This document shows positions 21,709-34,020 of a stretch of DNA of 64,000 nt, in pieces. The stretch comes from Siphonodentalium dalli (taxonomy: Eukaryota; Mollusca; Scaphopoda; Gadilida; Siphonodentaliidae), in assembly GCA_032622095.1 (NCBI GenBank), contig CP136068.1, positions 163,203,465-163,267,464 of the forward strand, read 5' to 3'. Every line of letters begins with the position of its first letter. Position 1 is the first letter of the stretch. The translations under genes were made by a program, and so were the position numbers. Below the pieces are notes generated by a model. The model did no database searches, had not been told where the DNA came from, and worked only from the letters and a program-made list of their open reading frames with translations.

Positions 21709-22680
21709 TGTAACGTGGAAGGGTAGGGGGTCTTAAATGATACTTAAGACTGGTAAGCGATATAGGTCGAGCGGATTTATGACGTTCCCAATCCGTTAAA
21801 AATTTAATAGAGCGCCTTAATTGACCATTCTTGGGTACTTGATCCGGACTTGTCTTGAGTTCCTGTTGGGGCGTGATCAATCAACGTGACTAGATATGAA
21901 AATTAAATGCTCCAATTTATTGGATAACAATAACATGTCGAATTGTAGTATCATATTCATAGGCCATTGGTATAGTTATTGTAGTTATTGCATCTGTTGG
22001 AGGTATGCATCTGGATAGACTGTGCGTTCACTTGAGTCTTAATTCAGTGGCTTGTATTCAATTAATCTCCGTAATTCATCACCCTTCTACTCTAGCACCT
22101 TAGATTGTAATTCCGTATCACGGTTACCAACGTCTATTTCCGGTTGACTGATCCCCAAATGTGGGTAGTAGTGGCTTAAATACTACTACCCACAACTACC
22201 TACAAAATACCCACAAGTGAACGTGCAGTGCTACCCACAAATCATACCTTACCTACAACTGCTAACTACAAGGTAGTTTGACGAGCGCTGTTGACAGCGA
22301 TGGGCGGGGCTACGAAGGAATCCGCCAATCGCGCAACAGTGCTCGCTGACATGTAAACAAATGAGGTGAATGAAGTGATGAAAACAATGAATAAATATCG
22401 CGATACCGTGCTATTAATTACATGAAATGAGTTACTTATACATAGCACGGATGAGTTATGAGATGATACAAACATAGAAGTGATTTAAGTTATGATATTT
22501 ACGGTATAATGTATGTTTTGACGCGATAGAAGTGGACGAACTTCTACAAATGTACGGAAAGCCGTCAATGTACCGATGAATTATATAAATAAAAGTATGG
22601 AACGAATCAATGTTAAAACATGAGAAATACAATAATACGTAATGCAAATAACCGAAGAGAGTGCCTATAGCTATGCTACA
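21709..22680 (-). repeat. 5' LTR
   Basis: Pairs with 12884-13866. It carries the same GTGGGTAGTAGT hairpin (22161-22193) and the sense AATAAA (21916-21921). A TATATAA-like sequence lies at about 22577-22592 on the sense strand, a possible TATA box. A 69-codon ORF occurs at the same place in both LTRs (22266-22475 and 13451-13660); I treat it as incidental. Confidence 0.95.
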
Positions 22681-23051
22681 GCTGTTTGGAAAGTTATTGT
22701 TTTGACAAAAAAATATAGAAGGCCGATTGGGCGGGGTAGATAACACTTTCGTGTCAAAAATAAAGCTTATAAAAACACGAGCCGACATGTGAACTCTATT
22801 CGGGTGCGTGTTCACGATGTTGTTTTAATTTTCCATATATATGCCTCGAGTGTCCCGTATTTACAATCATCTCCGGCAGGGAGTGGAGCGAGGCAGTCAT
22901 AATTATGTATTATGTATTATGTCATGATGTATTAGTTCCTTTCTGTCAGAGCGTTAACACGAGTGAGTTGTGCGGTCGCGACTTCGGTTGTAACTGCCCT
23001 CGTGTTAATGTCGGCGAGTGAGACGCTTTTGGATTAGGCTTAGGACGGACA
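22681..23051. promoter_or_regulatory. 5' region of the unknown ORF family
   Basis: Non-coding. The phrase tatttacaatcat (about 22858) and the start context cggacaATGg recur before the second family member at 48277. This suggests a shared leader or promoter, though similarity is weak between those points. Confidence 0.35.
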
Positions 23052-23900
23052 ATGGAGCTAATCCCTGACGCCTCGTTGGCTGCAATGCAAATAATTCAGA
23101 TAGTCGACACTGTTAGTTGGAATCTCCAAGCTAACATGGGCTATTTGGTTCTTTGCGTTGAATTCCGGACAGAGGATGCTGGTATCCAGAGGTCTTCTAC
23201 CCGGAGCAGGAACGCCGAGACCAGCCGTAACTTGAAGAAGGGGCCTCCAAAAAGAAAAACACCAGCCAAACGGAGGAGGGCCGCCACCAGACTGGCGAAA
23301 TGGAAGAAGATGGGGGTGACTGTTGATCAGCCGGTCACCCCTCCCCGTGTGGTTCAGCAGACGTCCGCTGTCACAGCCGGCAGATCGAAGTTGTCTGAGA
23401 GACGTCCAGACGACCCGACCTGCCTGGAGACAGGCGACATCAGACCATCTAGCAGGGACACCGTTGATCTGCCGGAGGTCCCTGATGTCGTCTCGAAGAC
23501 TGCTGTCATCACGCCAGCAGTTCCATTTGCCAGTGCCGTAGCCAGAGGAGACAGGAACGTGGACACCACCCCCGATGCTCCTGCCGCTGACTTCGGGGTG
23601 GAGATGGACACGTCGACACCTTGGACACCGGAATACCATCACAGCCCGTTGTCCTCTATCGCCACCTCCAGCAACAACAGCAACACTAGCAGCAAATCCG
23701 TCTATTCCGTCAGTTCGGATGCTGAATATCAAATGTTGGAGAGTAGGATCGAGAAAACAACTGATCGCGAGGATCAGGTTGAAATGTGTGCAGCACTCAA
23801 TGTCTACATCGAAGCCAAGAAAAGTACAAGAAATGAAGAAGAAAATCAAAAAATGTCTAGATCATTTTCATCCATTTTCACCACTTCATGTTTTGATTAA
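23052..23900 (+). CDS. Unknown 282-aa basic/disordered protein, family member 1
   Basis: An intact ORF in an otherwise transposon-filled region. Residues 14-38 look folded (a WNL core followed by a hydrophobic strand). Residues 61-86 are very basic (KRKTPAKRRR), like a nucleic-acid-binding or nuclear targeting segment. Residues 90-225 are Pro/Thr/Ser-rich and probably disordered, with a short motif EMDTSTPWTP at 184-193. The C terminus (225-265) is predicted helical and charged. The same order of parts, with the EMDTSTPWTP motif identical, recurs in the broken copy at 48277-48955, and similarity continues into the 3' flank (gatcattttca). I do not recognise the family. It may be a multicopy host gene or the ORF of an unidentified mobile element. 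Confidence 0.65.
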   Translation: MELIPDASLAAMQIIQIVDTVSWNLQANMGYLVLCVEFRTEDAGIQRSSTRSRNAETSRNLKKGPPKRKTPAKRRRAATRLAKWKKMGVTVDQPVTPPRVVQQTSAVTAGRSKLSERRPDDPTCLETGDIRPSSRDTVDLPEVPDVVSKTAVITPAVPFASAVARGDRNVDTTPDAPAADFGVEMDTSTPWTPEYHHSPLSSIATSSNNSNTSSKSVYSVSSDAEYQMLESRIEKTTDREDQVEMCAALNVYIEAKKSTRNEEENQKMSRSFSSIFTTSCFD

Positions 23901-24867
23901 ATTTATAACATGTCATCTTCAAAATTTCCAAGTGGGTTGTAGGGGAGGGGTTACGCCCCTTCCAAATCCTCCCTGGGCTTATTCCCAAAACCCCTAATGA
24001 ATAAAATAAATAATATGAACATAAGCTAGCTTAATTAACGAACCAAAGCTGACTAACATGGGTGCCCGTTTGGTGGGTTGGGGCAATTAACTGCTAGAGT
24101 GGTCATTCAACCAGTAAAACTGATGTTGTGATATGGAATAGCAGCTGAAACGACGATAAACCTCTATCAACCGACCAACATGGATGTCCATGTGGCTTCA
24201 ATCTCACATGATTGAATAATTTTACAACTGGTACTTCAAGTTCATAAAGTTAGAAATATTCTAAATGTGGCCATTTGTTGGTCTAGTTACAACATATTTT
24301 CCACTGAATACCAAAGTTAGGGGGGTCAATCCCAGAAACCCTCCCACCAATTATGTGGTTCTAAACCCAGCTCATAAATCAACCCACAAGGTTAACAGTT
24401 CACATATATACGGTACATATGGGTAAATCTCATATTTCTGCCCCTATTTGAATCAAATATAAAACGAGAGGCCGATCACGATCGGCAGATGTTTAACCCA
24501 TACCTTGGCGATAGCGATTAGCTATAACTGATAGTTGGTCAAAGATATGATCACAGTAATACATATATCAGTACTAACTTAAACATAAATCAAAAGCTCA
24601 TATTATATAATTTGTCTTAATAAGGGGTTAAAGTATTTGGGGTGGGGTGAGTCGTTTTAAATCTCATAACTCTGTCCCTATTCACACAAGGACCTCTCAC
24701 TGTGATATCCAATGGTTTAGCCATTAATCAATTTGACAGATAGGATAAATAATTATCCAGCCAGCAGGTTGTGTATCTTTACCTTCATGCAACCACCCCC
24801 CTAGAGCTTTGTAACATATGTCATCACTCAATTAATAACAGATTTCGCTTGGAATGACATCTATTAA
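23901..24867. other. Non-coding
   Basis: The first 120 bp is the conserved 3' flank of the ORF above. The rest shows no gene or clear repeat. Confidence 0.4.
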
Positions 24868-26868
24868 AGGTACACTCATATAGTCTGGATATTGGATATT
24901 GATATCATTATGTTACATGCAACTATGGCAATAAAATCTGCCTATTTTCAAAACAGGACATCATACCTAATTAATGATATACAATTAAACAAATTAGTGT
25001 CAATGACAATTTATTTTTAATTAAATAATTTTGTTATTATTATAAAAGTTTTTAAATATTTTTTGCCTGTTAAATTAAGCGAGGAAATTCAACATAAACA
25101 TTTTTTAAAAAATTAAAATTTGGAATAAAAAAAAAGGGGTCATAACTCCTTTAAAATAAATCGGATCAAACCCATATTCGAACTTGATCTGTATTTTGGG
25201 CTGACAATCTCACATATCAAATTTGTTGTCAATCAGATAAAAAAAATGTGTGAGTTTTGGCAACATGCGTGAATTCTAAGTAATGAAAGTGTCAATGACA
25301 ATGTAGCTCAACTTGGAAAGGGAATAATTTAATGTGTTACTGTCGATGGAGTTAGTAGGAATGGGGAAAGTTGAATGTCTAATACTAGTTTATCAACATG
25401 AAGAGAAATATATATATATACATGTATATAAAAGTAAAATCTAAGATGGTTGCTGGCGGCTATGTTTTCCAACAATTCAAAAACATTTGATAGCTTTAGT
25501 CATGCAAAGAGTAGAATCCAAAATGGCCGCTTGCAGCCATGTTTTATTGCCGAATAACTCCAAAATGACTCGATCCCATCTACATGTCAATTTCAACAGC
25601 CATGACAAATGTTATGATGATCAGACTAAAGGTACGACCTGTAGCCCATGCTAAAGGATTTAGTCATACAAAGAGTAAAATCTAAGATGGCTGCCGGTGG
25701 CCATATTTTTTGGCCGAATGACCCCAAAATAACTCGTTCCCATCTACAAGTCAATATTAACACCCACGACAAATGTCATGATGATCAGATGAACAGTACG
25801 ACCTGTAGACCGTGCTAATGGATTGAATTATTAAATCCAAGATGGCCGCTGGCAGCCATGTTTTTGTCCTAATGACCCCAAAATGACTCGTTCCCATCTA
25901 CATTCCAATTTCAACAGCCATGACAATTTTTATGATGATCAGACAAAAGGTACGACCTGTAGCCCGTGCTAAAGGATTTAGTCATACTTGGAGTAAACTC
26001 CAAGATGGCAGCTGGCGGTCATGTTTTTTGGCCGAATGACCCAAAAATGACTCGTTCCCATCTACATGTCATTGTTAACATCCATGACAAATTTTATGAT
26101 GATCCGACCAAAGGTTCGACCTGTTCGACGTGTCAAAGGATTTAGTCATGCAAAGAGTAAAATCTAAGATGGCTGCCGGCGGCCATGTTTTTTGGCCGAA
26201 TGATCCCAAAATTACTCGTTCCCATCTACATGTCAATATTAACATCCAAAACAAATTTCATGACAATAAGACGAACAGTACGGCCTGTAGCCCGTGCTAA
26301 TGGATTGAATTTTTAAATCCAAGATGGCCGCTGGCGGCCATGTTTTTTTTCTGAATGACCCCAAAATGACTCGTTCCCATCTACATGTCAATGTCAACAT
26401 CCATGACAAATTTCATAATAATTGGACCAAAGGTACGAACTGTAGCCCGTGCTAAAGGAAATTGTTGACGAATCACGCATACACACGCACGACGGATACC
26501 AAGCCATGGCAATAGCTCAAACTTTACAAAGTAAAGTTGAGCTAAAAAGGGCCATAACTCTGTAAAAAAAATCTTGGATCAAACCCATATTCGAACTCGA
26601 ACTGTATTTTGGGATGTGAAACCTATATATATACTGTACAAAATTTGGTTTCGATCAAATAGAAAATGTTAAGAGTTATCGCATTATGCCTAAAGTGTCT
26701 ACGGAGGGACAGACAGACGTACCTGGTACAGATGGAACGACGAACGACGAGTGGCCAAACATTGACACTAAGTGTACCATACTATGGTATACATGTAGGT
26801 ACCGGTACACATAAACTTTTTATCTCATGTAGAGTACAAGAAAAATATATCAAACCTGGTGTGCCCCT
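24868..26868. mobile_element. Possible 2-kb TTAA-flanked element containing a tandem array
   Basis: TTAA sits at 24864-24867 and 26869-26872. The ends AGGTACAC and, inverted, AGGGGCAC are alike but short, so the boundary is weakly supported. Inside are the 160-bp array and two copies of a segment (about 25134-25260 and 26546-26690) sharing ggatcaaacccatattcgaa. Confidence 0.35.
25435..26470. repeat. Tandem array of about 160-bp units, array 1
   Basis: About seven monomers, each with aagatggc-gc-ggcggccat, then gaccccaaaatgactcg, ttcccatctacatgtcaa and gatgatcaga. Two monomer types are seen: A has aaaggatttagtcatac, B has aatggattgaatttt. From about 25660 the order is A B A A B, followed by a tail containing gttgacgaatcacgc and ccatggcaatagctcaaac. 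Confidence 0.9.
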
Positions 26869-27154
26869 TTAATATTTCTATTTACATTTGTAATCAATTG
26901 AAATCAATGTCGAAAAAGCTTTCCAATAATATATAAATAAAACAAACTAGACCTACAGTTCTAAAAGTGTTATGAACAATTATTTTGTTCTCATAGACTG
27001 ATAGAGCTTTCAAGTTTTTAAAAAATTTAAAACCAAAGTTGTCTTCCCATGCAACCAACAAAATTCCAAAAAATCTACTAAACACAATCACATTATTAAC
27101 TGCCAATAGTAATGCTATTAAACAATAAAACCTGATTACATGTATGCCTTTAAG
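26691..27154. other. Non-coding
   Basis: No gene recognised. ggacagacagacgtacctgg near 26706 is the usual ACAGACAG-type tail of these arrays. Confidence 0.4.
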
Positions 27155-28467
27155 CAGGGTTTCCGCCAGGCCGGCTGCGGGTCCGTCCCACGGACCCATT
27201 CCCCTCGCAGATGATCTGTTTGATTCATACATGTACCAAAAGTCAGTAGCAATATGTCATAAAAAAATTCGGCTGCAACAGGAGTTCTGGGGGTTAAACA
27301 GAATACTGGTGAAAAAGCTGGTCAATTGAGCACAGTGTGTTACCAGTACAGCGTAACCCTTTGAAATCAAAGTGCCAAAACTACAACGTAATGTTTGGTG
27401 TGCATTGAAATAGCGACGTTATATACAGCGTAATAAATGTCACGGTAACATCAAAGAATGTCGGACTGGTGAGTGGTAAGTACAGATATTATTTTGCACG
27501 GGATTTCTGTGGTTGAAACTACTCACGCTCGGAGATCCCGTGCTATCGTATGATTACCCAATTTGATCAAAGAATGTCGAATTGCTGAGTTAGGCAGAGT
27601 AGGGATCAACATACGCCAACAGGCGGTTCTCCTACCAAAGGAGGTATCTATCTCCGAGATCCCGTGCTATCGTACTATTATAATACGGAACTTGTCCAAA
27701 ATCAGTCTTTATAGTGGCAATTCATAGTGACAACTCCATTCATTTGACCCATATTACATGCATGGAGGATAAACACAAAAAAAACATGCCCCCCCCCCCC
27801 AATATGGAGATAAAGTCAAAGTACGGTCAATAATAGTTTCGTTGTCGCGCCTGGGTTCCCAAACACAAACGGCGCACATGTTCCCATTTCCCGCCAAAAC
27901 TCAATTATATTTTATAACACGTTGGCTAAAACTCTGTAGCAGCGGTCATCAGTTATTGGACTAATACAGACTATTGACAAGCTACGCGTTCCGAGTTTGA
28001 AAGATTTCGCTACCATTCGTATTTCGCCGCTATAAATATCTCCTGCAGACAAACCCTGCAGTATATATGACGTCACAGCGCACAAATAGTTTTACGATTG
28101 ACAGAATACATGGAATATATCAGTTTCATTTGCACGGAAGCTACTTGAAATTCTAGGAAATACTTAATTCAATTCTCCCAGCTAGGTATTATTGGACAAT
28201 GCATAGATGCTTTTTAGTGTTTAGTTTCATTATACCTGACTAATTATCTGGATACTATCAACAGAATTAATGCACCCACGAAAATGATCGACTTGCGTAA
28301 TATACGTAGCTTTGGATTGCTTTGTGGGACACTCAGGTGCAAGAAAATGGCTACTTTTCAGTGTCAAATAACAAAATTTTCGCCCGACGGGACGAACCAT
28401 GGTCGTCCCGTCGCGTTATGTGTTTCCCCAATACGGACTCATTAATTTCCCCTTGGCGGAAACCCTG
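27155..28467. mobile_element. hAT-like non-autonomous element, TIR CAGGGTTTCCGCCA
   Basis: The ends are perfectly inverted for CAGGGTTTCCGCCA. CTTTAAG flanks both sides (27148-27154 and 28468-28474): seven exact bases, where hAT usually gives eight. Subterminal GGACGAACC / GGTCGTCCC and GGGTCCGTCCC motifs lie near the ends. The interior has two copies of gagatcccgtgctatcgta (about 27532 and 27656) but no transposase. Confidence 0.8.
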
Positions 28468-28626
28468 CTTTAAGATGCACAATATATTGTCAATAACACT
28501 CACCAGTGGGTGCTAAAAATACATGTAAGGTTATTGGAGTTTAAAGCTGTTATCTCAGCGTTGAAAACGCACCCAATGCTGCTATTTGTGGTTATGTGTG
28601 CAGCAGATATGTGTAACATTAAAGGT

Positions 28627-28800
28627 AGGTACTCAATCTGATCAGACCGTCATAAATTACTATTTCTTTGGCTTCGGGTTTAACAAATAATTTATTCGAG
28701 TCGAGGAACCTACCCATCAACGCTCAGTGTGACCAGATATCATTTTTTGAAGTTTTGTTATATCTATTGTTTGTGGCCCAGAACACGCTGTCAAAAGAAT
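28627..28800. mobile_element. Truncated copy of the 6797-7248 MITE family
   Basis: Begins ggtactcaatctgatcagac, then aaattactatttctttggct, cgagtcgag and gtggcccagaa, in the same order as 6797-6990. The right end is missing. Confidence 0.7.
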
Positions 28801-31381
28801 TACCCAGTATATGTCTGCCCGAGTCGTCAATGATCCAGTCATTCGCGCAGACATTTGTTTAATACAGTTCTTTATGCCAAATTTTTAATTTGTTTATGAA
28901 TAGAACCTGGTGTGAAATTGTCTACAATGGAGGTTACGAGCAGTTTACCTCATCAAAATACAAACCATTAATAGAACCATGCATATATGGCATCAGTACT
29001 GGCAGTAGCTCGCAGACGAGTATGAATCGCCACACCGTAGCATTTCAACCAGGCTCTGCTCAATGCTCATAATTAATTTTATGACCCAATGTATATTTGT
29101 TTTTATTTGATAATTTATGCAATAAGAGCAAATACGTCTCAATAGAAATATGCATTTTTTCAAGACTGTGACCGTGTGACGACAATAATCGAATGGATCA
29201 TCTGGACGATACAGACACTGTGAAATAACATCAACCCCAAGAACATTAACATATTTAGAATATTAAATACCTTCCAATGGTGCACATACAACCCAACTAA
29301 CAGAGCTATAAATATGACTTGTAAGTTAAATACCGTACCGAATCAACAGATATATATATACATGTATATAGGCCTATCATTACATGTATGATGTACATGT
29401 ATACATGTATGTAGATTTTGTGATCAATCAGTTTATTGCCCAATATCGTGCATCTATCAATTCGGTCGATTTATCTTGATATACGGAGCGCGCAGACTCT
29501 CTCTTCTTGTGCTTTTACTCAATGAGGTTAAATTTTATGATTTAGCCTTGAATCATTTCGTTTTCAAGTAGAGTTAATCTTGATTTTCAATTTAGTTCCA
29601 TTGTTTACGAAAACGTGCTATCAACACGCATGTCAGTGTTCGTGTTAGTTAATGTCATCCTAACAAACCGCGGGTCGAGGGGTGGAGCTTATTCAGCTTA
29701 ATCTTATATCAAGATGGCCGCAGCTGTTATCAGACGTCTATTGAAACAAGAGAGCTGTCAATCAAGACTAGATTTTAAATGTATTCGCATATCAATTTCC
29801 AATGCAATTTCCAATTTACAATGAAAATACATGTAATTGGTAGGGAATGCGATTAAAATCTACCCAATGCTGCACCAGGACTGGGTACATCCCACAAGTA
29901 TACTCTATAAACATGGTCATACGGTATGCTATATGGAGAGTCGTGCATGCAGATTAAATGTCCTGTGGCTTCACACCAGTGATACTAGTATGTCCTCAAA
30001 ATATATGGCAGTGTCAACACTGCGGATTACCGGTACAAATGTACATGTACATGTTCAAAATACTACTACATGTAATTGGTCAGCTAATATAATTATGCAG
30101 CTACATGTACATGCTTACAGCTTGTTCAATTTGTGCAATAAATGGGCCCGGGGCCACCGGGTGGACCATATGCATTGGATACCTATTTCAATTCAATCAT
30201 GGCTTCAAAACATGCATTTGTGCTGACAAATTTGACACCACAGTTAGAATTGCTATATCTATGTTAATAGAAAAACTTTGGGTGCCTAAACCTTGACGCC
30301 CAGAAACAAAATGTCAACATAATTATTGTGCTCTGCATGGCGAAAAGAGTCCACGTGGGGCACGCACACATCGCAGGATGTTGTTTTCGCCCTTGCATGG
30401 ATATGCATTCATCCAGTTGAAATAACTGTACTTGAGTCAGATTAAGTAAACCGCTATGTATATATATGCATGTACATGTTGTATGTTAGCAATATTAAGC
30501 GCAAGATCCGCCCTTGATAACTTGAACAAATAAGGTTCATTGGATACAATTGAAAAAAAAAAAATGTCTTTGTTTGAAAACATATCACTGAGATCAGCAG
30601 ACTGTTACAGTACAAGCGTGACACCAAATATTTTGTTATGTTTGTGCAGAAATAGTAATTTTATCAAGAGAGTTAATAAGTCAGTGTAACATGTACATGT
30701 ATGTAAGACAAATCAGCGATGCATATATATATTAACTTCTATAAATTAAATTTGAAATCCAGTTACCATGTATCTTCGAAAGGTTTGTGTATTGTCAGTC
30801 ACAATAACATAAGTCGTCATGTTACTGTGCCGTATACATATTGGAATAAAATATATTAAATGCATTTTGCCTTTATATTTTCATGTAATGTCAGTCACTC
30901 AAACACTGAACTATTTTAACGATGCCATCTGATCGCTTGACTAAATTCGGAACAATACAATATTTGCACACATACACATGTACATGTAGCAGTAAGGGTT
31001 TATAAAAATAATTAATGTGCCAAGAGGCTAATTACATATTAGGATATTCATCAGATTGATCAATAACAGATCTACAGTACTGCCGGTACATTACTAAACT
31101 GTCGGCCAGTAAAGATTCATCGTGAATCCAGTGTACCGCTATACATGTACATTTCAAATAATACATGTATCGTATTGCATCATATTTATCGCAATATGGG
31201 AAATAATAGAAGTTCTGAAGATGTGCATGTGCATAAGAGCAATACCTGCAAATGCAGCAATGGTCTCTCAACTTCTCAAGTACTGTATACATGTTAAGAA
31301 GGCAACCTACAAGTTAATTTAAAAAAATTCTCATTTAGTAGACCGAGTACTGACCCTACCGGGTAGTTGGGATAATAAGCT
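28801..31381. other. Non-coding, ACATGTACATGTAT-rich
   Basis: No gene, TIR pair or array recognised. Palindromic acatgtacatgtat-type motifs are scattered here and on to about 34250 (for example 29350, 29395, 30040, 30100, 30690, 30975, 31142, 33427, 34055, 34150, 34190). ORFs at 29837-30226 and 31032-31322 lack recognisable content. Confidence 0.4.
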
Positions 31382-31639
31382 CAGAGGCGGACTGGCCGAT
31401 CGGGAGACCAGAAAAATTCCTAATGGGCCCGAGGCCGTGGGGTATATGTGGTTGGGCCGCAAATGACAACTAACCCGAAACACGAAACGACATTATTCTA
31501 AAATACCGATAGATAAGGAATAATTTGATAGTATTGAAATAACAAGAGATGGACTGTCGTCCGGTGCATACCCCCTCGTGGCATACCGCCTAGTGTGGGC
31601 ACATCTATAACTTATCATGGCTATACTCAGACATATGGA

Positions 31640-32790
31640 CCCAGAAATCAGCATTTTCATATAAACAAAGATGAATAACTATGGAACAAAAAACCGAAAC
31701 AAACATTTGAATGTGCCACTACATGTATATGTCCTCATATTGGTGAACATCCATACAAAATTTCATTGAGATCCAAACATTACTGTTCAAGTTATGAGCT
31801 GAACAGACATCGGATGGACCAAACAGCCAACATTTCCAGATGAACAAAGATGTATAACTCTAGAATGGAAAATCCGAACAAAACGATGGAACCCTCATTT
31901 TAATGTCCTCATAGTTGTAAACATCCATACACAATTTCATTGAGATCCCAGCACAACTATTGAAATTACGACATGAATACATGTAGACACCAGACATACC
32001 AAAAAGCCAACATTTCCAGATAAACAAAGATGAATAACTCTAGAATGGAAAATCCGAACAAAACGATGGAACACTCTATTGATTGCCCTGATAGTAGTGA
32101 ACATCCATACACAATTTCATTGAGATCCGAGCACTACTGTTCAAGTTATGACATGAACAGACACCAGGCGGACAAAAAATCCAACATTTCAAGATAAACA
32201 AAGATGATTAACTCTAGAATGGAAAATCCGAACGAAACGATGGAACACTCTATTGAATGCCCTGATAGTAATGAACATCCATAGAAAATTTCAGTGAGAT
32301 CCGAGCACTACTGTTCAAGTTATGACATGAACAGACACCAGATGGACCAAAAATCCAACATTTCAAGATACTAGTAAACAAAGATGAATAACTCTAGAAT
32401 GGAAAATCCGAACAAAACAATGGAACCCTCTATTTAATGTCCTCATACAGGGTAGTTGTGAACATCCACACCAAATTTGGTTGAGATCCCACCACAACTG
32501 TTGAAGTTACGATATGAACAGACACCAGACGGACCAAAAAGCCACTATTCCAGATAAACAAAGATGAATAACTCTAGAATGGAAAATCCGAACAAAACGA
32601 TGGAACCCTCCATTTAATGTGCTCATAGTAGTGAACATCCAACCTAATTTCATTGAGATCCGAGCACTTCTGTTCAAGTTATGACATGAACAGACATAGG
32701 ACGGACGTATGTACGGTACACACAGATGGACGGACAGGTGCAAAACAGTATACCCCCCTTTTTTCTTAAAAGGGGGTATAATAAAGGTGA
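31640..32790. repeat. Tandem array of about 177-bp units, six copies
   Basis: aacaaagatgaataactctag recurs with small changes at about 31665, 31841, 32021, 32197, 32378 and 32557. Each unit includes aatttcattgagatccgagc and gttatgacatgaacagacac. The end is a cggacgtatgtacgg / acagatggacggacagg tail and an inverted pair around ccccctttttt and aaaagggggta. Confidence 0.93.
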
Positions 32791-33239
32791 TCGGCTTTGC
32801 CCGGGCAATCCGCTTTGCCCGGGTTTCCTCTACAGTTTTCAAAATTTTCTCACCCCGGTCCCGGGCCGAAAAACCATGGACAGCCCGATGTGTCCTGGTC
32901 TCTTGTCTGTAGCCTTGTGCATTTGTCTGGAGTTAGACCCCTAGATGTTATAATTTATGCAATTTTTCAGGTAAAAATAACTGAATGGTCTCATACAGGC
33001 AATATATAGAACCATGGTTTATGAATATATATATGATATTAGGCCAGAGCACTGAGGTGCAAGGGGCTCCAAATGGAATTATGCAAAAACATGTATTTGG
33101 TCTGATTCTGATTCAAGGGGGGGGGGGGGGGGTGGTGCAGTTGGAATTTCCCAAGGTGGACACCCCCTGAACAGATTCTGATTCAAGGGGGTGCAGTTGG
33201 AGTTTCCCCAAGGTGGACATCCCCTGAACAGATTTTGAT

Positions 33240-33935
33240 TAGAGGTGCCACGATTATTTATTTTGATAATCGATAATCGTACCCAATATCAACTGGATGT
33301 ACGTCACAATTCCGTAATATGGCCTATTGGGTGGGTGTTGAATCTGTTGATTAAAATACTTGGCTGATGCAATTTTTATGCTAATAATGTCCACCATAAA
33401 CCACCGGTAATGACTAATGAGCACAATGTACATGTACATGTATTCAATACCACCACATATCTCGGCGATGTCAAATTGTCAAGGTTATAATAATTGTGAG
33501 TTCATTAGAATGAACATAACCATTAATTTCAGTGTTATGAATAGCCAAACATACAAACAATATAAGAATAGGAATGCATGACGGACTGCCGGCGGTTCCT
33601 AAAAAAGGAATCTAATGTCACAGAAACCATGCAAGTTTCAGCAAACTTCCAGAGTGGATAACAATCACAAAGGTGCCCCCCCCCCCCCCCACCCAGAAAT
33701 TTCAGAACTCAGAACAAGTTAAGTAATTCTGATAGTAATAGTGAGTTTCATTTAGCAGTCACCACACGATAAGTGATAGACTGTACTAGTAATATCTAAG
33801 TACTAGAATGCTCAGGTTGTCAGACTCTTTCTGATGCATGATCAAAGGTTGTTAAACTGAAAAACAAACACGGTATTCAATAATACCCAGCACGTCGTCA
33901 GAAATAAATAACAGAGATTAATCGTGGCACCCCTA
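33240..33935. mobile_element. Nested hAT MITE, TIR TAGAGGTGCCACGATTA
   Basis: The ends TAGAGGTGCCACGATTA and TAGGGGTGCCACGATTA (inverted) match at 16 of 17. The target duplication is ATTTTGAT (33232-33239) against ATTCTGAT (33936-33943). It interrupts the gattctgattcaaggggg phrase of the outer hAT element, so it is the younger insertion. A diverged relative of its right part lies near 37840-38070. Confidence 0.85.
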
Positions 33936-34020
33936 ATTCTGATTCCAGGGGGGGCCCGGTGCAGATGGGCCGGTATTATATTCATTTCCCGGGCCGGGTT
34001 TTTGGCCCAGTCTGCCTCTG

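Larger units (their letters stand above)
12884..22680 (-). mobile_element. Ty3/gypsy-type LTR retrotransposon, one copy, both LTRs
   Basis: The element reads right to left: 5' LTR, primer site, gag, protease-RT-RNase H-integrase, an extra ORF, polypurine tract, 3' LTR. Integrase after RNase H places it in Ty3/gypsy (Metaviridae-like), not Copia. The LTRs (972 and 983 bp) begin TGTA and end TACA and differ by roughly 4% plus indels, so the copy is not recent. gag and pol carry several frameshifts and stops. The bases flanking the copy (tacat on the left, gctgt on the right) do not form an obvious target duplication. Confidence 0.93.
31382..34020. mobile_element. Composite hAT-like element, TIR CAGAGGCGGACTGG
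   Basis: The left end CAGAGGCGGACTGG and the right end, inverted CAGAGGCAGACTGG, bound the element. The flanks AATAAGCT (31374-31381) and AATACGCT (34021-34028) match at 7 of 8, a decayed 8-bp target duplication. The body at 32845-33240 matches 36590-36910 in a second copy. Two foreign blocks are nested: a 177-bp array (31640-32790) and another hAT MITE (33240-33935). No transposase remains. Confidence 0.8.

Noticed and set aside
13451..22475. 69-aa ORF at the same place in both LTRs
   Set aside because: Conservation is explained by LTR identity; no domain or start context stands out.
23058..23849. 263-aa ORF antisense to the unknown 282-aa ORF
   Set aside because: The sense frame has a recurring motif and a second copy; the antisense frame is a shadow of a GC-rich coding region.
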